From UBA6921 sp031370545 (GTDB lineage Bacteria > Pseudomonadota > Gammaproteobacteria > SG8-11), in assembly GCA_031370545.1 (NCBI GenBank), contig JANMQQ010000326.1, positions 1 to 13,869 on the forward strand: 13,869 nucleotides of DNA, given 5' to 3'. Shown in pieces: positions 7,619-13,869 of the stretch (position 1 is the first letter of the stretch; each line of letters opens with the position of its first letter). Made by a program: the position numbers and the translations under genes. Under the pieces are notes generated by a model that did no database searches, was not told the DNA's origin, and saw only the letters and a program-made list of their open reading frames with translations.

Positions 7619-8227
7619 ATGGCTGTGATGAAAGCCAAGATTTGCATACGACCGATATCGTTTCTGTCGATACTATTATTGTGTAGCTTCGCGCTGGGTG
7701 CATGCGGAGCCTCAAACGAAACCAAGCCGCATGTCGCGCATAGTCCTGCGAAGTTTTTTACTGCCACGTTGGGTCAACTGAAGCTGCGACTTCCAGTTTC
7801 GATGGCGCAGACGTCGACCGTGCTTCCGGCAGGGTTTAAAAATTTGGTTATCCGTTCTCAGAGCGGCAATCATTCTGAGATTTATATCGGGACGCTGGAT
7901 AATTTCCAGGACAGTATAGGTGCATATATCTCTAAGGGAATCCTCAATGATTCCATAAAGACCTTCGACGGATTTTTTAGCGAGCTGGTCAATGTGGTGG
8001 GGACACAGAATTATCCGAAGCTACAGAAAGTCATGGAGGTTCGTTCTGCGGCCAGCGCAAAAAAGTACCCGCGCGATAACCCTTCCGTGTATCAATTCAA
8101 TTTTGCGAAAGAGAAACACATGTATATCGTTTTCAATAATCCAAAATACGTCGCCGAAATTTACTACCTGAAAGGTGCGATCAGCGACGCTGATGCGGAC
8201 GCGATTTCTTCCGGCATCAAGGATTGA
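7619..8227 (+). CDS. Putative lipoprotein of unknown function interposed between hisF and hisI
   Basis: A 202-residue protein with a lipoprotein signal peptide: a basic N-terminus, a hydrophobic stretch (about 13-27), and the lipobox LGAC with lipidated Cys at residue 29. The residue after Cys is Gly, so outer-membrane sorting is likely under the usual +2 rule. The mature part has no motif I recognise; it looks mixed alpha/beta with a conserved-looking IYIGTLDNF segment and a C-terminal SDADADAISSGIKD helix. The start could instead be the ATG at 7628, which has GGAT seven bases upstream; that gives Cys26. One 60-base sample (7861-7920) is about 45% GC by hand count, lower than the histidine genes. 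The 9-base repeat GATTGATTG flanks the gene. I see no link to histidine synthesis. Confidence 0.8.
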   Translation: MAVMKAKICIRPISFLSILLLCSFALGACGASNETKPHVAHSPAKFFTATLGQLKLRLPVSMAQTSTVLPAGFKNLVIRSQSGNHSEIYIGTLDNFQDSIGAYISKGILNDSIKTFDGFFSELVNVVGTQNYPKLQKVMEVRSAASAKKYPRDNPSVYQFNFAKEKHMYIVFNNPKYVAEIYYLKGAISDADADAISSGIKD

Positions 8228-8230
8228 TTG
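8222..8230 (+). repeat. Right copy of 9-base direct repeat flanking the lipoprotein gene
   Basis: Second copy of GATTGATTG (first at 7609-7617), overlapping the end of the lipoprotein gene and followed 12 bases later by the hisI start. It may mark an insertion junction or be coincidental. Confidence 0.4.
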
Positions 8231-8242
8231 AGATCTAAGAAA

Positions 8243-8632
8243 ATGACAAATACATGGCTTGAACAAATTCAGTGGACCAGTGACGGCTTGGTGTCTGCAA
8301 TCGCGCAAGACGCCGACACTGGGCGTGTGCTGATGTTCGCGTGGATGAACCGAGAATCGTTGGCACTCACCGTCGCTGAAGGCCGCGCGGTGTATTGGTC
8401 GCGCTCGCGCAAAAAATTGTGGCGCAAGGGTGAGGAATCGGGTCACGTGCAGGTCGTGAAAGAAATTCGCATGGACTGCGACAACGATGTTTTGTTGCTG
8501 CGCGTGGAACAGCTTGGCAACATCGCCTGTCATACCGGTAGGCACAGCTGTTTTTTTCAGCGTTTGCAGGATGGCGCGTGGGTCGCCGTGGACCCGGTGT
8601 TAAAAGACCCCAATCACATCTACAGCAAGTAA
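8243..8632 (+). CDS. hisI: Phosphoribosyl-AMP cyclohydrolase, monofunctional
   Basis: HisI opens the adenine ring of phosphoribosyl-AMP to give ProFAR, the third step of the pathway. The 129-residue length fits the single-domain form rather than the HisIE fusion, and hisE follows separately. Zinc-ligand cysteines Cys79 (MDCDND), Cys96 and Cys103 (ACHTGRHSCF) and the metal-binding aspartates 78, 80 and 82 are all in place. The SRSRKKLWRKGEESGH segment (53-68) is the family signature. The ATG at 8243 is chosen; an in-frame TTG at 8228 lies in the lipoprotein stop region and would add five atypical residues. The gene follows the lipoprotein gene by 15 bases. Confidence 0.97.
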   Translation: MTNTWLEQIQWTSDGLVSAIAQDADTGRVLMFAWMNRESLALTVAEGRAVYWSRSRKKLWRKGEESGHVQVVKEIRMDCDNDVLLLRVEQLGNIACHTGRHSCFFQRLQDGAWVAVDPVLKDPNHIYSK

Positions 8633-8640
8633 ATGCCACA

Positions 8641-8958
8641 ATGAACGATATACTCACGCAGCTCGCGCAAATTCTGGAACAGCGTAAAACGCAGAGCGCC
8701 GATCAGTCCTATGTGGCATCGCTCTATGCCAAGGGGCTGGATACGATTCTGAAGAAAATCGGCGAAGAAAGCGCCGAAACCATTATTGCGGCGAAAGGCG
8801 GGAATAAAGATCAGATCGTGTATGAGATCGCGGATTTGTGGTTTCATACCTTGGTGTTGTTGGCGCAGCAAGGGCTGAGCCCGGATGATGTACTCAACGA
8901 ATTGCAGCGGCGCTTTGGCACTTCGGGATTAGACGAAAAGGCCGCACGCAAGAAATAA
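8641..8958 (+). CDS. hisE: Phosphoribosyl-ATP pyrophosphohydrolase
   Basis: HisE removes pyrophosphate from phosphoribosyl-ATP, the second step of the pathway. The 105 residues form an all-alpha MazG-like NTP pyrophosphohydrolase. The metal-binding acidic motifs are visible as KIGEESAETIIAAK (about 38-51) and EIADLWFHTLVLL (about 61-73). The upstream part of the open frame lies inside hisI, so the ATG at 8641, eight bases after the hisI stop, is the sensible start. It is the last histidine gene; tatA follows after 13 bases with its own strong ribosome binding site. Confidence 0.97.
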   Translation: MNDILTQLAQILEQRKTQSADQSYVASLYAKGLDTILKKIGEESAETIIAAKGGNKDQIVYEIADLWFHTLVLLAQQGLSPDDVLNELQRRFGTSGLDEKAARKK

Positions 8959-8971
8959 CGGAGGATGATGT

Positions 8972-9217
8972 ATGGGCTTTAGTATCTGGCAGTTAGTAAT
9001 CATTCTGGCCATCGTGATGCTGTTGTTCGGCACCAAAAAGTTGTCCAACATCGGCAGCGATATTGGCGGCGCGATCAAGAATTTCAAGAAGTCGATGCAC
9101 GACGGTGAGGAAGAAGGCAAGCCGACCGCACCTGCTGAACCGGCGAAAGTTGTGCATCAGGAAGCCGCCGGGCGGGTGATCGAAGGCGAAGCCACCAAGG
9201 AAAAAGACAAGACCTGA
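8972..9217 (+). CDS. tatA: Sec-independent protein translocase subunit TatA
   Basis: TatA forms the size-adjusting transport pore for folded twin-arginine substrates in the inner membrane. The 81-residue protein has one N-terminal membrane helix (about 5-19), the FGTKKLSNIG hinge with the conserved Phe-Gly, an amphipathic helix (about 22-42), and a charged, flexible tail. The MGFSIWQLVIILAIVMLLFG opening is typical. A GGAGG motif about 10 bases before the ATG makes this one of the best ribosome binding sites in the window. tatB and tatC follow in the usual order, so a complete TatABC system is encoded. Confidence 0.97.
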   Translation: MGFSIWQLVIILAIVMLLFGTKKLSNIGSDIGGAIKNFKKSMHDGEEEGKPTAPAEPAKVVHQEAAGRVIEGEATKEKDKT

Positions 9218-9246
9218 CCGGTCGTTCGGAATAGTGGCGCGTACGC

Positions 9247-9681
9247 ATGTTCGAGATCGGCTTTTCGGAAATTATCCTGGTCACCATTGTGGCGTTGGTG
9301 GTGTTTGGCCCGGACAAACTACCGGGCTTGGCGCGTGACATCGGACTGTGGACTGGGCGCATCCGTCGCATGATCAGTAGTGTGCAGCACGACGTGCAGC
9401 GCGAGTTATCGCGTGCCGATGAGCTCAAGCGTCTGGTCGAAGAGCAGCAAAATATCCTGGATCGGCACATCATTCTGGATGACAGTGCGCCCACCGTGCC
9501 GGTCACCGGCAAAGTAGCCGCGACTGCTGCGCCGCCATCCGCACCGCCTGCGCAAGAGACGGCCGAAGCCCCGGCGGTTCCTGCACTGGCGAGTACGCAA
9601 CCGCATCCCGAACCGTTGCCAGCGCCGCTGGCGCAACCTGTCGGGACCCCCGTCGATGTCCAAACGAACCAAACCAAGTAA
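9247..9681 (+). CDS. tatB: Sec-independent protein translocase subunit TatB
   Basis: TatB works with TatC as the receptor for twin-arginine signal peptides. The N-terminal MFEIGFSEIILVTIVALVVF helix with the conserved Glu8, followed by the FGPDKLPGLARDIG hinge with its Gly-Pro, distinguishes it from TatA. A long amphipathic and coiled helix (about 22-75) precedes an Ala/Pro-rich, low-complexity tail (about 80-144). The length of 144 residues is normal. The 3' end overlaps tatC by 26 bases in a different frame, which suggests tight coupling of the two receptor subunits. Confidence 0.96.
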   Translation: MFEIGFSEIILVTIVALVVFGPDKLPGLARDIGLWTGRIRRMISSVQHDVQRELSRADELKRLVEEQQNILDRHIILDDSAPTVPVTGKVAATAAPPSAPPAQETAEAPAVPALASTQPHPEPLPAPLAQPVGTPVDVQTNQTK

Positions 9682-10585
9682 TCCTGCCTACAGTGAATTG
9701 CCGCTGGTCGGGCATCTCATCGAACTGCGCACGCGGCTGATTCGTGCGTTGCTGGTGGTCGCGGTTTTTTTCGGCATCATGTTTCCGTTCGCTAACGAAA
9801 TTTACAGCTTCGTGGCCGAGCCTTTAATGCGCTACTTGCCAAAAGGCAGCACCATGATCGCGACGGAAGTTTCGTCGCCGTTTTTAACGCCGTTCAAATT
9901 TGTCATGTACGCAGCGTTGTTCGCTTCCATTCCGGCGATCCTGTATCAGCTGTGGGCGTTCGTCGCGCCGGGCCTGTATCACGACGAACGTGAACTGGCG
10001 ATGCCGCTGCTGATTTCCAGCGTGTTTCTGTTTTATGCAGGTGTCGCGTTTTGTTACTTCGTGGTATTTCCGCTGGTATTCCAGTTCTTCACCAGCACCA
10101 CGCCCGATGGCGTGTCGATGATGACCGACATCAGCAAGTATCTGGATTTTGTGCTCGGCATGTTTCTCGCTTTTGGTCTGGCGTTTGAGGTGCCGGTCGC
10201 GACAATTATTCTGGTGTTGATGGGTGTCGTCACCCCGCAACAATTAGTCGAGAAGCGTTCGTACGTGATTGTCGGTGCATTCATCGTCGGAATGATTTTA
10301 TCCCCACCGGATATTTTCTCGCAGACGCTGTTGGCGGTGCCGATGTGGCTGCTATTCGAAGTGGGTGTGGTGGTGTCACGTATCATCATGCGGCGCAAAG
10401 AGCAGCGTGAGCAGAGCACTACCGCAGCAGCATCTCCAAGCGCTGCATCGGCCCCAGCTGCTGCCGCCGCAGTTGTGACCGACACCACCTTCCGACCGCT
10501 GACACCCGACGAAATGGATGCCGAACTTGACCGCATCACCCAACAACAAAAAACTGAACGCGAGGGTGGCGACAAACCGGCGTAA
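9656..10585 (+). CDS. tatC: Sec-independent protein translocase subunit TatC
   Basis: TatC is the polytopic core of the Tat receptor and binds the twin-arginine motif. Family signatures include HLIELRTRLIRA at the N-terminus, YQLWAFVAPGLYHDER in the first cytoplasmic loop (with the Phe and Glu known to be important), and the late SPPDIFSQTLLAVPMWLLFE segment. Six hydrophobic helices fit the family. At 309 residues it is longer than the ~258-residue E. coli protein. The extra ~55 residues are an Ala/Ser-rich linker followed by a short acidic motif (PLTPDEMDAELDRI) and a charged end. The start overlaps tatB; the ATG at 9656 gives a normal cytoplasmic N-terminus. Confidence 0.97.
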   Translation: MSKRTKPSNPAYSELPLVGHLIELRTRLIRALLVVAVFFGIMFPFANEIYSFVAEPLMRYLPKGSTMIATEVSSPFLTPFKFVMYAALFASIPAILYQLWAFVAPGLYHDERELAMPLLISSVFLFYAGVAFCYFVVFPLVFQFFTSTTPDGVSMMTDISKYLDFVLGMFLAFGLAFEVPVATIILVLMGVVTPQQLVEKRSYVIVGAFIVGMILSPPDIFSQTLLAVPMWLLFEVGVVVSRIIMRRKEQREQSTTAAASPSAASAPAAAAAVVTDTTFRPLTPDEMDAELDRITQQQKTEREGGDKPA

Positions 10586-10637
10586 TCGCAGTGCTCCCGC
10601 CCATCCAACAGTGACTAGAGAGCGATTGAACGTGTGC

Positions 10638-12467
10638 ATGACTCTGCGTAACTGTCTCATGCTGTGTCTCGCACTGTGCCTGTTTTCAGTTATGCCCGCG
10701 CAAGCCGCGCTCGAAAACCAGTTAAAGCAAAATCCTGCCCCCTATCTCGCCATGCACGGCGACGATCCGGTGCAATGGCAGCAATGGAATGCGCAAACGC
10801 TGGAGCGCGCACGTAGCGAAAAGAAGCTGCTGTTCGTCTCGGTCGGATTTTTCGCCTGCTATTGGTGCCATGTTATGCAACGCGAAAGTTTTCGCGACCC
10901 GGAAGTGGCGCGCATGCTCAACGAATTATTTATCCCTGTCATTGTGGATCGTGAAATGGACCCGGCACTGGATGCGCAGATGCTGCAATTCGTTGAACGC
11001 TTTCGCGGTGCAGCGGGCTGGCCGCTGAATGTTTTCATCACCCCGCAGGGTCATCCAATCCTGGGTGGCGTGTATTTTCCGCGACAGGAATTTCTGTCGG
11101 TGCTCGCACGTCTGGCCGAGCGCTGGAAAACTGAACCCGAACAACTCAGCGCGTTCGCGGAACAAGCGGCACGCGAAACTCCTGCCGAAACTAGTGCCGC
11201 CGCGCCCAGCGCCACCAAAGCTACGGCTGAGTTGATACATCAAGCCCTGGAACTTGCGGATCGCTTGAGCGGCGGCTTCGGCGAGCAGAGCAAGTTCCCG
11301 ATGAGTGCACAACTGCTGGCCCTGTTATCCAGCTACGAAGCGCAACCGGATGTTCAGTTGGGCCAGCATCTGCAACTGACACTGGATCGCATGGCGGAGC
11401 TGGGTTTACGCGATCATCTCTCGGGCGGTTTTTTTCGCTACACCACCGACCCCGCTTGGCGCACGCCGCATTTTGAAAAAATGCTGTACGACAACGCGCT
11501 GCTCGCAAGCGCTTATTTGCGCGCGGCGCGGATTTTTAAGCGGCCCGACTATGAACGCGTGGCACGTGAAACGCTTGATTTCATGCTGTTGCGCATGCGT
11601 TCCCCGCAAGGCGGATTTTACTCCAGCCTGTCCGCCGTCGATGAGCTCGGTGTCGAAGGCGCTTACTACCTCTGGAATGAACCCACGCTGCAAACCGTTT
11701 TGGATCAAAGCGATATTGCTGCCGCACGCGCGATGTGGAGCATGAATGGCGCGCCACCGTTTGAAGGTGGATATCTGCCGGTGCCTGAGCGTGACATCGA
11801 GTATGTTGCCGCTGAACTCAAGCTCACGGTCGAACAAGTGCAGCAGCGTGTGGAAAACGCCCGCAAGAAATTATTGGCAGTACGCGATCAGCGCCATGTG
11901 CCCGTGGATACCAAAATTATCGCGGGCTGGAATGGGTTAGCACTGATCGCGCTGATCGAAGCAGCGGCGTTGCCCGATGACCAGCGTTATGGAGTTGCGG
12001 CACGCGAGCTACGTGGCTATTTGGCCAAGCAGCTACTACGCAAAAACGAAGTGCTGCGCATGAATGCCACGAATGGCAACACCGTTACCGGTGTGCTGGA
12101 AGACTATGCCTATGTCATCGCCGGGTTGCTGCGCTACTCCGCGTGGTCAAAAAATTCCATCGACCGTGTTACGGCCAGCACGCTTGCTCGGGCTGCCTGG
12201 CAGCGCTTTCATCGCCAGAGTGGCTGGGTGTTGACAGATAGTTCGCTGCTGCCCGACCGCTTGGGCGCAGAGTGGATAGAAGACGAAGCGCTGCCGTCGC
12301 CGTCGGCAGCGCTCATCGCAGCTTCATTGCAGTTGGCCAACGCGTCCGGCGACGCCGCGCTCAAGCGGCGCGCGCTGGATGCATTGGCACGCGGTGGTCA
12401 TTGGGCAAATACTCAGGCGTTTAATTACGCCAGTCACATTCCGCTGTTGAAGCAACTGCCGAAGTAA
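10638..12467 (+). CDS. Exported DUF255 (YyaL/SPATA20-like) thioredoxin-fold protein
   Basis: A 609-residue protein with two recognisable parts. Residues ~25-180 are the thioredoxin-like DUF255 domain, with NPAPYLAMHGDDPVQW, the CYWC redox motif at Cys74-Cys77 followed by HVMQRESF, VDREMDP and GWPLNVFITPQGHP. The remainder resembles the (alpha/alpha)6 barrel of N-acylglucosamine epimerase-like proteins, including the TPHFEKMLYDNALLA motif. The biochemical role of this family is not established. Unusually, a Sec signal peptide is present (residues 1-23, ending AQA), so this copy should be periplasmic; I recall most relatives as lacking one. GTG 10632 or TTG 10626 could also be starts. It follows tatC by 52 bases and probably belongs to the same operon. 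Confidence 0.9.
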   Translation: MTLRNCLMLCLALCLFSVMPAQAALENQLKQNPAPYLAMHGDDPVQWQQWNAQTLERARSEKKLLFVSVGFFACYWCHVMQRESFRDPEVARMLNELFIPVIVDREMDPALDAQMLQFVERFRGAAGWPLNVFITPQGHPILGGVYFPRQEFLSVLARLAERWKTEPEQLSAFAEQAARETPAETSAAAPSATKATAELIHQALELADRLSGGFGEQSKFPMSAQLLALLSSYEAQPDVQLGQHLQLTLDRMAELGLRDHLSGGFFRYTTDPAWRTPHFEKMLYDNALLASAYLRAARIFKRPDYERVARETLDFMLLRMRSPQGGFYSSLSAVDELGVEGAYYLWNEPTLQTVLDQSDIAAARAMWSMNGAPPFEGGYLPVPERDIEYVAAELKLTVEQVQQRVENARKKLLAVRDQRHVPVDTKIIAGWNGLALIALIEAAALPDDQRYGVAARELRGYLAKQLLRKNEVLRMNATNGNTVTGVLEDYAYVIAGLLRYSAWSKNSIDRVTASTLARAAWQRFHRQSGWVLTDSSLLPDRLGAEWIEDEALPSPSAALIAASLQLANASGDAALKRRALDALARGGHWANTQAFNYASHIPLLKQLPK

Positions 12468-12504
12468 ATTGGATGATGTAGTGGGGAACAATTGTCGCGA
12501 CGTG
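12468..12504. other. Short convergent intergenic gap without a visible terminator
   Basis: Only 37 bases separate the stops of the DUF255 and protease genes. An 8-base palindrome GTCGCGAC (12494-12501) is present, but there is no stable hairpin followed by a T-run on either strand. Transcripts may therefore overlap. Confidence 0.5.
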
Positions 12505-13683
12505 CTACCGCTCGGGCACCGGTCGTTGCGCGACTACCGCTTGAGTGGAGGTCGCCGATCCGTTGCGGATAATACGTACCTCCACGCTAGTGCCCGGTGT
12601 TGTCGTGGAAATAATACCCAGCGCGGTTTGCCCGTCACTGATTGCGGTGCCTGCAATATGCGTGATGATGTCGCCCCGGCGGATACCGGCACGATCTGCA
12701 GGGCCACCGGACAATACGCCAGCGACGATCACGCCGGTCACATCTTTCAGCCCGAACGACTCGGCCAGACGTGCGGTTAGGTCCTGGGGTTCGATGCCCA
12801 GCCAACCGCGCACCGCGTGACCATAACTGATAATTTCGTCCATGACCTTTTTTGCGATACTCATGGGAATCGCGAAGCCGATGCCTTGTGAACCACCCGA
12901 GCGTGAATAGATCGCGGTATTGATGCCCACCAGCTGACCATAGGCATTGGTCAACGCGCCGCCGGAATTGCCGGGATTAATTGCCGCGTCGGTCTGAATA
13001 AAATCTTCGAAGGTGTTGATGCCCAGTTGATTGCGCCGGGTGGCGCTGACAATGCCTTGCGTGACGGCCTGGCCTACGCCGAACGGATTGCCGATGGCCA
13101 GCACCACGTCGCCGACGCGCAGGCGATCGGTTTGGTTGATGGTGATGGAGGGTAAATTGGGCAGGTCGATGCGCAGCACCGCGAGATCGCTTTCCGGATC
13201 GTTGCCGACCAAGGTGGCGCGCGCGGTGCGGCCGTCGTTCAACGCGACCAGTACTTCATCGGCTTCGGCGGTGACATGATTGTTGGTGAGCACGTAACCT
13301 TGCGCGCTGACGATAACACCTGACCCGAGGCTGTTTTGCAGGCGTTGGCGCGGTACCGTGAGGTCGCCGAAGAACTTCCGAAACAACGGATCTTCCATCA
13401 AGGGGTTGGGTCGTTGCTGAATCACCTTGGTGCTATAAATGTTCACAACCGCAGGTGCCGCTTGTTCCACCGAATCAGCATAGGAGACAGCGCCCAGCAT
13501 CGGGTTGCCGTTGGGCACCGTGCCTTGTTTGATTTCGACCACCGAGCGATTGGGATTGAGCAAATTCGGAAACAGCATCAACACAACCCACGCGACGGCT
13601 AAGCCGAGAATGGCGTAGGTGATGAAAAATTTGATAAACGCACGCAGTTGCATTCGAATGGCTGGCGTAAGGAAAGGATCCAT
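12505..13683 (-). CDS. Membrane-anchored DegS/AlgW-type serine endoprotease
   Basis: A 392-residue trypsin-like HtrA-family protease with one N-terminal membrane helix (about 22-42), a protease domain (about 70-270) and a single PDZ domain (about 280-375). One PDZ plus a membrane anchor is the DegS/AlgW design, which senses misfolded outer-membrane proteins and cuts the anti-sigma factor RseA/MucA. The catalytic triad is His136 in LTNNHV, Asp166 in ESDLAVL and Ser240 in NPGNSGGAL. The ATG at 13683 is used; the ATG at 13653 would place the anchor closer to the N-terminus and is equally credible, since neither has a clear ribosome binding site. It is convergent with the DUF255 gene, 37 bases apart. 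The specific regulatory role is inferred from architecture. Confidence 0.93.
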   Translation of the reverse strand: MDPFLTPAIRMQLRAFIKFFITYAILGLAVAWVVLMLFPNLLNPNRSVVEIKQGTVPNGNPMLGAVSYADSVEQAAPAVVNIYSTKVIQQRPNPLMEDPLFRKFFGDLTVPRQRLQNSLGSGVIVSAQGYVLTNNHVTAEADEVLVALNDGRTARATLVGNDPESDLAVLRIDLPNLPSITINQTDRLRVGDVVLAIGNPFGVGQAVTQGIVSATRRNQLGINTFEDFIQTDAAINPGNSGGALTNAYGQLVGINTAIYSRSGGSQGIGFAIPMSIAKKVMDEIISYGHAVRGWLGIEPQDLTARLAESFGLKDVTGVIVAGVLSGGPADRAGIRRGDIITHIAGTAISDGQTALGIISTTTPGTSVEVRIIRNGSATSTQAVVAQRPVPER

Positions 13684-13736
13684 CAATTCGCGCGACTATA
13701 ACCCAACAGTAGGAGTCCATCCACCCACAGAGTCTT

Positions 13737-13792
13737 CCACTGCAAGATGAGCCTGAACAGGGGTCGTGTTTCCAGCGCGAGATGAGCCTGAA
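13737..13792 (+). repeat. Pair of ~21-base direct repeats, 35-base period
   Basis: Two copies start at 13737 and 13772, beginning CCA and ending in the identical 13-mer AGATGAGCCTGAA (13745-13757 and 13780-13792). About 18 of 21 positions match. Paired repeats near the start of a transposase-like frame resemble transposase-binding sites at the end of an insertion sequence, but the element continues beyond the window. Confidence 0.6.
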
Positions 13793-13809
13793 GTAAGGAT
13801 GTCTTGTTG

Positions 13810-13840
13810 TTCATGATGGGAGGATGAACGCCATCATGAA
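13810..13840. repeat. Perfect 10-base inverted repeat around a start region
   Basis: TTCATGATGG (13810-13819) and CCATCATGAA (13831-13840) are exact reverse complements with an 11-base loop. The loop and arms contain a GGGAGG ribosome-binding-like motif (13818-13823) and two in-frame ATGs (13824, 13836). A hairpin here could limit translation of the gene that follows, or the palindrome could be a protein-binding site. Confidence 0.6.
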
Positions 13841-13869
13841 TGACTCTGCATTGAACACGATTGAACAGG
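13836..13869 (+). CDS. Possible 5' end of a transposase/integrase-like gene, cut by window end
   Basis: An open frame starts at the ATG at 13836 (or 13824) after a GGGAGG motif and runs off the window, giving MNDSALNTIEQ. I recall similar openings in DDE-type integrase/transposase proteins, but eleven residues are too few to identify a family. The adjacent direct and inverted repeats make a mobile element plausible. Its end cannot be seen. Confidence 0.3.
   Translation, partial: MNDSALNTIEQ

Noticed and set aside
8021..8545. 174-residue antisense open frame across the lipoprotein gene and hisI
   Set aside because: It overlaps two supported genes, shows no ribosome binding site or domain features, and its composition looks like a frame shadow.
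10518..10637. N-terminal extension of the DUF255 gene into tatC
   Set aside because: It would bury the clear signal peptide behind about 40 atypical residues. The start at 10638 gives a normal Sec signal.
12468..12504. Bidirectional terminator between the convergent genes
   Set aside because: Only an 8-base palindrome is present; there is no stem long enough and no T-run.

Overview
The window is a proteobacterial histidine-biosynthesis operon running into the Tat protein-export operon, all on the + strand and ending convergently against a DegS-like protease gene. The order is hisG (partial), hisD, hisC, hisB, three accessory genes, hisH, hisA, hisF, a lipoprotein gene, hisI, hisE, tatA, tatB, tatC, then an exported DUF255-type thioredoxin-fold protein. 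A monofunctional hisB, separate hisI and hisE, what looks like a short-form hisG, and his genes followed by tatABC and a DegS/HtrA protease together suggest Betaproteobacteria or a closely related gammaproteobacterial lineage. This placement rests on gene order and recalled family resemblance, not on a search.

Region 1-3365 encodes HisG, HisD, HisC and HisB. HisD and HisB keep all the active-site motifs I could check. HisC is intact except that the PLP-binding lysine position is asparagine (codon 2318-2320).

Region 3366-5374 looks foreign. Between hisB and hisH lie a DUF4345-like membrane protein, an SRPBCC-fold protein and a seven-helix membrane protein. Two 76-base sequences (3793-3868 and 5303-5378) have the full layout of integron attC recombination sites: R'', 5-base spacer, L'' with one extra unpaired base, L', 6-base spacer, R'. 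The most economical reading is that integron gene cassettes were inserted, in the direction of transcription, at a secondary site between two histidine genes. The last cassette gene reads through its attC and stops in an ATGA overlap with the hisH start.

Region 5375-8958 holds hisH, hisA, hisF, hisI and hisE. A lower-GC lipoprotein gene is interposed between hisF and hisI and is bracketed by a 9-base direct repeat. The histidine enzymes convert PRPP and ATP to histidinol. HisE and HisI act early, HisA and HisHF form the ring and release AICAR, HisB and HisC follow, and HisD finishes.

Region 8972-12467 encodes the TatABC twin-arginine translocase and a Sec-exported DUF255 protein. Region 12505-13683 (minus strand) is a membrane-anchored, single-PDZ serine protease of the DegS/AlgW type. 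The last ~150 bases hold paired direct repeats, a perfect 10-base inverted repeat and the possible first codons of a transposase-like gene, so the window probably ends just inside a mobile element.
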